In this document: positions 56,101 to 64,000 of the stretch, piece after piece
Layout: each line of letters begins with the position of its first letter
Position numbering within the stretch: the stretch's first letter is position 1
Assembly (NCBI RefSeq): GCF_014529535.1
Contig: NW_023503555.1
Coordinates: 7,006,001 to 7,070,000 of the forward strand
Origin: Bradysia coprophila
Lineage: Eukaryota > Arthropoda > Insecta > Diptera > Sciaridae
Length of the DNA: 64,000 bases
Direction of reading: 5' to 3'
Notes under the pieces: generated by a model
Databases searched by the model: none
What the model saw: the letters and a program-made list of their open reading frames with translations, nothing else
What the model was told of the DNA's origin: nothing
Made by a program: the position numbers and the translations under genes

Positions 56101-58054
56101 GCAGCTCGAAGCGGCATTAGCATCTAACAACCAACTAAACGGAAATCGAAAACCGAAAATGTTACCTGCAGTTGCAATGCCATTTCCCTTTGTTCGTTGG
56201 GCGTCAAATGTTTCCACATCGTCTGCAACAGAAACGTCATGTGTCTGGTTGCTAAAGCGGACTGTCCCAACCGTCTAGCCGCACCGATTAATTGTTGCAG
56301 CAGATCGATCTGTAAGCACGGCCATCCAGATCCTTGCTGTAACACCTCAATCGGATCGGTGGACAAACGATGACCGGGGAAGCTGTCCAACATCAACTGA
56401 TAGCTTTGTCCCCAATCCGGATTCGTATTGCTTTGGGCGACATGACGCCATGCCGCCAACCGTTGGCAAAACGAAGCCTTCCTGTGGTAGCCGATTCGTT
56501 GGTACAATTCCGTCAGCGTTTCGAATCGCTGCACCCGTTCCTGTTCGCTCATATTCAAATTGATGTACAGCACGTTCTGCAGAAAAATCGCCACCTCAAG
56601 ATTTTGGTTCTGTTCGATGCACACTCGAGCCGCCTTCAGAGCAGCCTCAGTCTCAATGATACCGGCATGCCGATACTTGCTGTAGTTGATGATCGCATCA
56701 CGATATTTGACGGGAATGTCGTCGGGCATTAAAACATTTGGCGGATACGGTGACGTCGGGGTGTCTTTCTTATCGGATGCCAGTGAGCCGGACGATGATG
56801 TGGAGAGTATTGAAGATACGGACGATGTGGACGACGATGTCGATGAAGAGCTGCTGCTTTTCACCACAGTGTCACTTTCCAATTGGATCACTAAGCCACT
56901 CTTTTTACTGAGCGCTGCTTTGGCTATGTTATCGTGGTTGAGTGGCCGATTGGATAGCTTTTGTGGGGAGTCTTGTAGACTAGCGTTTCGTTGCAGTGAT
57001 GTTGCGTAACGAACGTTTGGATAGAGGAGTATTGACGAAGCCGAACAGAGTCCCTCATATGCCGCTCCCAACCACAACGAATCACCTATGGCACGTAATG
57101 TTTCGCATGCTGTATGGTACAATGTTAAACTTTCCGACACAAGTCCCGATTGAAGCGTCAGATCAGCTAAATTTTTGGTCGCCCGACCCATACACCGTTT
57201 CCGATTGTTTCTCGTATCCAGGTCCAGTCCAACAAAGTCCTTTTTCTCGAACGGTGCATACAACAGCGACACCTTTTCGATCTTCTCTCGTGTTCGCTCC
57301 AATCGTTTCGATTCGAGGATCCAGAACAATGAGTTGACGAACTCAGCCACCGACGTTTCGAGATTATCGCACGGATCATTTTCCGGATAGAAAAACGCTT
57401 GGCTTTTGAAATTGGACGGAGTTGTGAATTCTTCATCCAGTCTTTTTGTTGTCTCGTCATCCAATGACCTCCGGTCACCGTCATTGGTGGAATTGTCGCT
57501 ACTTAACGAACTATTTTCTTTGTTACTACTTCCATGACTCCCATGACTGCTCAGCGAACTGTGCTCGATGTCACTCACTTCTGTGATGAGCTTTCCACTG
57601 TCCAGCGACTTTTTATTTCGTCTACCGAAAAACAAGAAGGACCGAGAATCGAACAAAGTGTCGCTGTATTTGACTTTCAGCGACTCGTGCACCCGGCAAA
57701 GTTCATTCAGTTCAGTTTGTGACTCAAATTTACCAACGGTCAACAGACCCAACAGTCTGCGATGGGTTTGAAAATCTCCCCAGTCATTATTCTCCACCGG
57801 ATGCTCTTGAACGAATCTCACCCAAATATCCCGCACCTGACCCGATGAGTCTGCAATGGGAATTTGGAATCAGTTCAACAGATAGTCGTGCGAGTAATAA
57901 GTGTCATCTTACCATTGATTTTTACATTGTTCACCTTCTGCAGTCTCTCGAACACCTTTTGCAAAGAGCGCGGCTTTGACGGTCCAATGCCACGAACTAA
58001 AACCAGCACAGAGCCATGATGATGGGCGTTTTGCTCGTAATCTGGTTTGGACAT
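53131..58054 (-). CDS. bru: TRAPPC9 / brunelleschi (NIBP), 9 exons
   Basis: Exons in order: 58054-57913, 57850-56166, 56051-55811, 55747-55287, 55162-54594, 54528-54344, 54268-54083, 53871-53664 and 53332-53131. All are GT-AG and all phases agree, giving 1292 residues. The N-terminus MSKPDYEQNAHHHGSVLVLV and the segment ENNDWGDFQTHRRLLGLLTVG match the TRAPPC9/Trs120 start (human SVPDYMQ and NNEWGDFQTHRKVVGL). The middle is helical, with a Ser-rich insert. The C-terminal half consists of beta-rich Trs120 segments (LTNPLPFELRV, EYLEESLHSTVEAKL). It is a subunit of TRAPPII, the Rab activator and tether at the Golgi/recycling endosomes; the fly orthologue is required for male meiotic cytokinesis. 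An in-frame Met 17 codons upstream (58105) could extend it, but the chosen Met aligns with vertebrate starts. Introns are 60-150 bp except the larger one at 53333-53663. Confidence 0.95.
53333..53663 (-). other. Last intron of TRAPPC9
   Basis: 331 bp, the longest intron of the gene. It contains TCAGGT/ACCTGA-rich text and a hairpin (CAGTTCAGG...CCTGAACTG, 53502-53538), similar in style to the TCAGGT stretch at 59470-59600. Confidence 0.6.
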
Positions 58055-58666
58055 AATTGTATCGACAGCAGATTGAGACAGCATATAACTAACGGATGAT
58101 CTCATTTGCGATGATGGTTTGGCGTTCCGAGTTGAAAATTACCGACAGTCAATCCGGTTGGCCGAGGATCGAAGATTTTGTGGTCGCAACGAATTTGCGT
58201 TAAAAATTTTGTTTTGATTCAATTTTGTCGTGGTGTCAATCCCTTTTTCAGTGAGTTTCTTTGTGAGTGACAATTTAGCAGTTGTTGTTGCACAAAACAT
58301 ATTTCGGTTTGGTTTTCGTTCTTAAAATGTTTTTCAACATTTTCGTACTTCAGCAGAGCCAATCGATTTTGTTTTAATGCGAACCAATAAGACCAACAAT
58401 TTGCGAAAAGAAAATTAATTTTTTTTGATAATATTTTGACAGTCTAAACATTTGAAGTATAATGACAGTAATGACAATCAAAATAGGGTGGCCGCGGTGG
58501 CCGCTCGAATTGCGTCAGTGTTGTTCGTATAAGTTCATAGTTCAATCTGTCAATTTGTAGTCCCATATAATATTGATGAGATTATGTCACTATGGATGAA
58601 ATTTGACAATTCGTATGGCCTTGACGTTGCGTTGTATACATATAGAATACAATGATGAAAGAGGAA
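58055..58666. other. 5' flank of TRAPPC9
   Basis: Presumed 5' UTR and promoter on the minus strand. No TATA element stands out. AT-rich. Confidence 0.4.
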
Positions 58667-58860
58667 GAAATATTTTAACAAGTACCCCAAGGTAAGTTAC
58701 AATAAACTGGTCTTCGGTCTTCTCACTTACATCATAACATGCTAAAAGAGAAGCAAATACTTCGACAAGTACCCCAAGTTAAGTTATAATTAAATGGACT
58801 CTGGTTTTCTCGCTCTGATCATAACACTCTATACGTTGTCAAAAGAGCGTAAAAACAGTG
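58667..58860. repeat. Tandem duplication of ~95 bp
   Basis: Two adjacent diverged copies sharing ACAAGTACCCCAAG, TAAGTTA and TCATAACA with similar spacing. Confidence 0.75.
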
Positions 58861-59316
58861 GAAAAACCAGTTAATTTAACTGATCTTGATGGGTATGTCA
58901 AAATTTCCTACTCTCTTTTAACACTTTTTAGGAATCATATATCCAGTCAGAGGGTCACTCTCGAATAGAACGGTGGCGCTGTAACTTTAAATATGTCTAT
59001 AAATTTGCTTCCAATGGTTCCATTGCTTCCAATAATCACACGAATTTGTCTGATCGAATTTTCACGGGTTTTTCCAGGTTTTAACTGTCGCTTCTCTTCG
59101 GAAATCCATATTTTCCATATACCCTACAAGCTACTAGCATTCTCCAGAATTAAACTAACATTCTCGCTCCTCGCTCCACCAACGTCAAGAAAATAAGGTT
59201 GTTTTCAACCTTGAAGCCAAATCTGAACCTAATTGGTTCAATTTTAACCTGACCTGAATAAGTCTGATTGGACTTGAAAAATAATACCTTGGCAGGTTTT
59301 CCGAGTATCTGATTTT
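58861..59316. other. Intergenic DNA between TRAPPC9 and myotubularin
   Basis: No exon recognised. The open frame at 58993-59196 has no family signature. Confidence 0.45.
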
Positions 59317-59460
59317 CAGGCCCGGACTGGCCATACGGTGAATTCGGGGGATTCCCGATGGGCCTTTTGGATTTTTGTTTGAGAATTTTTAATTTGTGGG
59401 CCTTTTTAAATTCAGTTACATGGAGCCCCCGATGGGCTTTTTCGAGCCATTCCAGTACTG
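59317..59460. mobile_element. Small hAT-like MITE
   Basis: 144 bp, starting CAGGCCCGGACTGGCCAT and ending GAGCCATTCCAGTACTG (imperfect inverted repeats). Flanks CTGATTTT and CTGACTTT are an 8-bp duplication with one mismatch. Internal GGGCC words are in both orientations. Confidence 0.75.
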
Positions 59461-59469
59461 CTGACTTTT

Positions 59470-59600
59470 GGTTCAGGTTATGTCAGGTCAACGGTAAATC
59501 AGGTCAGGTTAGGTTCAGGTAATTTCAATGAGAAACCCGAACAAACATGACCTGAATCTTTTCAGGTTGAAGTTTCAGGTCATAATCGACCTGTTCCGAG
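59470..59600. repeat. TCAGGT low-complexity repeat
   Basis: Irregular repetition of TCAGGTTCAGGT-like words. Confidence 0.7.
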
Positions 59601-60760
59601 TCTTAAAAAAATCATGAATAAGTGGAAAAGCGAAATTCTAAATTCTACATTCTCAACGATTGAAGGATGACAACATCTGTGTTTGAACATTTTCATTTAA
59701 AGCACTGTTTAATCGGGTGCAATATTTGAACAGTAATAAGAGCTCGCACTGATCTCCCCAAAGTATACAGCCTTGGCACTGATCGTTTTAAAAAATTTCC
59801 TTTTTTGTTATTCGTAGCGGACATGATCCGGATCAAGACTAATTAGAAATTATTAGAAATTATTTCACTTGACGTAGACGGCCTTCCGAAAATCGAAATT
59901 TCTTAGCTTTAACGAGAAGTATTATTTCAATCAGTTCTCCGTCACTCTATCTGTAGCCGTAGGTGACGTGGTCTCCGTGGCACCAAATGGTCCGGTTGAA
60001 TATCAAACAAATATCCAAAAAAAAAATCGAATGGACCTCCATATATTTAATCAAAGTTCATTCAATCGCACTGTGATGAGATCATGCGAAAGTCTTATAT
60101 AAATGTGTTATGAAACTGCTTTTTTGCAGTTGTGAGATACACCGTCAAGTTTCATTACCCTATTTAGAGTAACTGCTCGAAGTGCATTGGATGGAGTGAT
60201 TCTTACACGAGACCCGCGTGATTGAAGAGTGATAAGAGTTGTTATTATGACAGCGACCTGAGAAATCAAACGATTCTCGCAATTTCTGAAGAAAATTTTT
60301 ATTGTTTGCATGTGTTTACAGTGACTCTGCCATTTTTAGACTGCCTGAGTGCCAGTGTATAGTTTTTGGCTGCCGATAAATAGCGAGATTGCAGTAGTTT
60401 CTGCAGTCAAACTTAGTTATCATTTTCAAATTTTACGTTAAATAACTGAAAATTATTTTTAATAAAATAGCTAGTACTTCGAACAACAGTGTGAGTCAAG
60501 GCTGATTGTGCAACCAGCTGGCAGCACTGTTTTTATTGTCGAAATTTTTCTTTTGACTGATTAGCGAGCGATATGTGTGAATAATATTTTATTTTTATTC
60601 GGAACACCCGTGTTTTGGAATGTTTATAGTTGTTATTCGACCAAAATTTATTATTCCAAACATTTCGATCATTTTAATTACTTTGACGTAAGACTCACCG
60701 TATTCAATCCGCATTCTACTGTTGTATGGACCAAAGATTAACTATACGGAACGCGTAAAC
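59601..60760. other. 5' flank of the myotubularin gene
   Basis: Includes a half copy of the GCACTT hairpin MITE (about 60150-60190) and the presumed promoter/5' UTR. No clear core promoter element. Confidence 0.45.
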
Positions 60761-63069
60761 ATGGACTACAATTCACTGAAACAACATGCAAGCTCAAATT
60801 CCGTCGATTCCGATTCTAAATCGAATTCATTAAATTCAAAGCACGGTGTGGACACAATGGTAGGTGTCACGGCAGTTCGACTTTTGGGCGGCGATACTTT
60901 TTACTTGTCTTGAAAATTAAAATTCCTTTAGTGAATGGAAAACATTCCAATAAGACAAGTTGAACGCCGCACATAAGTCTGTTGGTCACGTTAGTTGCCC
61001 AACCCATCGAATCCAAATCGAAATTCATTTCACTAATTGACCGATTCTGTCGCACAGGTTCCCAATGACACTTCAGTCACATTTACATATCTTGCCGGGG
61101 AGAAATGCCAAGATGTTAAAAACGAATGCACCTACATCTGTCCGTACAGTGGCCCATCCCGAGGCATTTTAACAATTACAAATTATCGACTTCATTTTCG
61201 ATCACAACCGGCCACCGAAAAGGATCCGCTTGTTGTCGTCGATGTTCCGTTGGGTGTTGTTTCGCGTGTAGAAAAGGTAGGCGGAGCGAGTTCTAGAGGC
61301 GAAAATTCCTACGGCATCGACATATTCTGCAAGGATATGCGAAATTTGCGGTTCGCTCACAAGCAGGAAAATCACTCCAGACGAACGGTGTTTGAAAAGC
61401 TACACATGTACGCGTTCCCGCTGGCTTACAACGAAAAACTGTTTGCTTTCTCGTACACGGAAACATTTGCCGAAGATGGTTGGAGTGTCTACGAACCAGT
61501 GGCTGAATTAAGACGGATGGTATGATTATTCGTAGTGCTCCTTATCGATGACTGTGTGGCGATAGATGAAATAATTTCATTTCGACTCCAAAACAGGGCG
61601 TGAACAACGACACTTGGCGAATAACTCGCATAAATGAAAGTTATGGCGTTTGTGACAGCTATCCAGCCGTTTGGGCCGTTCCCAAGTCAACATCGGATGA
61701 TTTGTTGAAACAGGCCTGTCTGTTCAGATCGCGAAATCGGTTACCTGTTCTGTCCTGGATTCACCCGAAATCATTAGCCACAATCACAAGATGTTCGCAA
61801 CCTTTGGTTGGGGTGAGTATATTCAATTATTTGGACCCGTTGTGTCTTAACACCTAAAAGACATCGACTCGTCCTGACGAAAAAGCCTCGCAAATTATAA
61901 CCGACCAATCGAATTAGGTTGGTGGCAAGAGAAGTCCCGAAGACGAACATTACATCAATTCAATAATGGAAGCCAATGCTCAATCCCACAAACTATCGAT
62001 TATGGATGCAAGACCGAGCGCTAATGCGGTCGCAAACAAGGCGAAAGGCGGTGGCTATGAATCCGAACTGACATATCAAAATGTGGAAATAATTTTCTTA
62101 GACATTCACAACATTCATGTGATGCGAGAGAGTCTACGGAAGTTGAAAGAGATCTGCTTCCCAGCAAATGACGACCAGAAGTGGCTTTCAGCTGTCGAAA
62201 GTACGCTGTGGCTGAAGCACATCAAATGTGTGTTGGCTGGAGCGGTGCGAATAGTTGATAAGGTGAGTCCGATAATCGTTCGATATAACACCTTCCATTG
62301 ACTAATCTAAAATTTCAGATAGAAATTATGAGCACATCGGTGGTCGTTCACTGTTCGGATGGTTGGGATCGAACAGCACAGCTGACCGCTTTGGCGATGC
62401 TTCTGTTGGATCCGTACTATCGAACGATGAAAGGTTTCGAAGTTCTCATCGAAAAGGAATGGTTGAGCTTCGGTCACAAATTCCAACAACGAATCGGCCA
62501 CGGTGACAATCATCATTCGGACGCCGACCGGTCGCCAGTATTTTTACAGTTCTTGGACTGTGTGTGGCAAGTGAGCAAACAATTTCCGCACGCACTGGAA
62601 TTCAACGAACATTTTCTCATTACCATTTTGGATCACCTGTATTCGTGTCGATTCGGAACGTTTCTATGTAACACGGAACGGGAACGGGTACAAGAAGGTA
62701 AAATGGTTGGTTGAGGATCCCGAAATTCCCACTTTTGACTTTGATCTTCCACCAGATCTAAAACACAAAACCGTGTCGCTATGGAGCTTCACAAATGCAT
62801 TCCCGGAACAGTATCGAAATCCATTGTACGGCGGTCGAAATCAATGCATCCAGACCGTACTGAAACCAGTGGCCAGTATGCGTCACATTCGTCTGTGGAA
62901 GGGATTGTTCTGTCGTTGGAATCCCAGTATGCGAGCTCAAGATCCGATATACCAGCGGACGCGTGAACTGTTGGCCTTGCAAGAACAGCTGCAGAAGCAG
63001 GTGGAATTTCGTTACGAGAATCAATCTTCCACACACCAGTCAGCCAGATTGTCGTCGCCGTTGCATTAG
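60761..63069 (+). CDS. mtm: Myotubularin phosphoinositide 3-phosphatase (MTM1/MTMR2 class), 6 exons
   Basis: Exons 60761-60859, 61058-61519, 61597-61812, 61918-62262, 62319-62697 and 62756-63069 join in frame to 604 residues. A Ser-rich head ([13 protein letters not shown]) leads to the PH-GRAM domain (about 50-150: [32 protein letters not shown]). The catalytic domain follows with [49 protein letters not shown] and the active-site CX5[10 protein letters not shown] (Cys386, Arg392), so it is an active enzyme. A short coiled coil ends it ([17 protein letters not shown]). It removes the 3-phosphate from PI3P and PI(3,5)P2 in endosome/autophagy traffic. The last intron is only 58 bp; without its removal the frame stops at once. 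The first ATG in frame, at 60761, is chosen. The PDZ-binding tail of vertebrate MTMR2 is absent. Confidence 0.97.
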
Positions 63070-63407
63070 TTCTGTCAGGGATGTTTGTTTACAAAGACTT
63101 TTTCTATTCATTTTTTTTGTGACGATGCTACGAGTTGAGGTTTTTAGGATGTCTTGAGTTGGATCAATTTACAATAATAAATATACCGTGAAATTAAGAT
63201 CGGGCACTTTTCTTACATGTCCAGGGCCGGGATCGTCATGTCAATCGATGGAAGAACAGAATGTAGTCCATATTTTCGGGAAAAAGATTCTAAAAAGTTC
63301 TCGAAATTCTCGAAACTCTTAAAATTCTCGAAATTCTTGAAGCGTACGTCGATGTGAAGAATAATTATGGAGGAAATAAAATGCCACAAAATTCATTCCG
63401 ACAGTCT
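63070..63407. other. 3' UTR and flank of myotubularin
   Basis: Poly(A) signal AATAAA at 63176-63181. 63285-63345 is a short AATTCTCGAAA-type degenerate repeat. Confidence 0.65.
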
Positions 63408-63590
63408 CAATCTTCTTTCTTCGTATTGAACGTGATAAAATAGTAAATTACTCTTCAAATTGAGCATTGGAACTAAGTTTTAGCTATCTACTGTTTGCAT
63501 TGGCTACGAAGAGTCGTTTCAGGGCCCAATTTGAAAAGTAATTTACTATTTTAGATTGATATTATCACGTTCAATGCTAAGAAAGAGGAT
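63408..63590. mobile_element. Hairpin MITE
   Basis: Arms of about 60 bp: TCTTTCTTCGTATTGAACGTG...TAGTAAATTACTC and the complement AAAGTAATTTACTATTTTAG...CACGTTCAATGC. No convincing target duplication. Confidence 0.8.
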
Positions 63591-63597
63591 TAAGGCA

Positions 63598-63668
63598 GGC
63601 GTCCCACTTGTCCGAAATGTCCGAAATTTTACACATTTGTCCGAAATTGTCCGAAATGTCCGAAATAT
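63598..63668. repeat. TGTCCGAAAT minisatellite
   Basis: Five or six imperfect ~10-bp units of TGTCCGAAAT. Confidence 0.8.
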
Positions 63669-64000
63669 TCTTCAAGACCTGACCAAAATTAAATATATAA
63701 ACTTATAAAAGTCTCATTTTCAAAAAAATTGCACTTCACGGAATTTTTAATTAAACTTTCAGTCTATCAATACTTTGTCCCTAAATTTTTATTCAGTTGA
63801 CTGTAAGTCATATGGGTCTTTATGGCAGAAAATACCGGAAAATGTGTATAGGTACCGCGATCACTATAATTGAAAATTATGTGGAAATATGACGTTAAAT
63901 ATGAAACGTTAAATGTGTAATATTTTTTTAACTTGAGTAAATCTAAATCGATTTTCAAAAACGTTTTGTTCGAAGGAGAACTGAATTCCTCAGGTCAAGT
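63669..64000. other. AT-rich sequence to window end
   Basis: No gene seen. Confidence 0.45.

Noticed and set aside
58055..58105. Upstream Met for TRAPPC9 (17 extra residues)
   Set aside because: Open in frame, but the next Met (MSKPDY) aligns with the vertebrate start; kept as an alternative only.
62698..62755. Treating the stop after [15 protein letters not shown] as the end of myotubularin
   Set aside because: A 58-nt GT-AG intron removes it and continues into the conserved KTVSLW and PVASMRH segments.

Overview
This is an AT-rich insect nuclear window, most likely from a fly (Diptera, perhaps a lower dipteran). The evidence is short GT-AG introns of about 58-92 nt, a juvenile-hormone-acid-methyltransferase-type gene, insect CYP4 genes and dense small DNA transposons. 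The species is an inference. No bacterial gene, rRNA gene or convincing tRNA gene was seen.

Region by region. 0-7.6 kb has no recognisable gene; it holds an 18-20 bp minisatellite (966-1565) and small inverted-repeat elements. 7.7-9.2 kb carries an intact, intronless CYP4 P450 on the minus strand. 10.2-12.7 kb holds a dispersed 0.8-kb repeat, a small SAP-domain ORF and a broken fibrinogen-related gene split by a MITE. 12.7-24.5 kb is repeat territory with a foldback-type element (about 21.85-23.61 kb). 24.6-26.1 kb is a second CYP4 copy, broken by a 19-nt deletion and carrying a 61-nt intron that the first copy lacks. 26.4-46 kb is almost entirely transposon-derived: hAT-, PIF/Harbinger- and piggyBac-like MITEs with readable target-site duplications, a second foldback element (37.06-38.05 kb), and an ORF1-only LINE (39.84-41.36 kb) flanked exactly by near-identical direct repeats of 281 and 343 bp.

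46.1-63.1 kb is the gene-dense part. It holds a JHAMT-like methyltransferase (+, 3 exons), PDIA6/P5 protein disulfide isomerase (+, 3 exons), TRAPPC9/brunelleschi (-, 9 exons) and myotubularin of the MTM1/MTMR2 class (+, 6 exons). PDIA6 and TRAPPC9 converge with poly(A) signals about 55 bp apart. TRAPPC9 and myotubularin diverge across 2.7 kb. All exon joins given were read from the sequence by splice-site and frame agreement; no transcript data were available.

Functionally the four conserved genes are independent: ER oxidative folding, TRAPPII vesicle tethering, phosphoinositide 3-phosphate turnover and small-molecule (probably juvenile hormone) methylation. The most distinctive content is the mobile DNA: at least 15 copies of one small inverted-repeat family, several nested insertions with empty sites available nearby, two palindromic elements whose arms are tandem arrays, and the LINE with exceptionally long flanking duplications.
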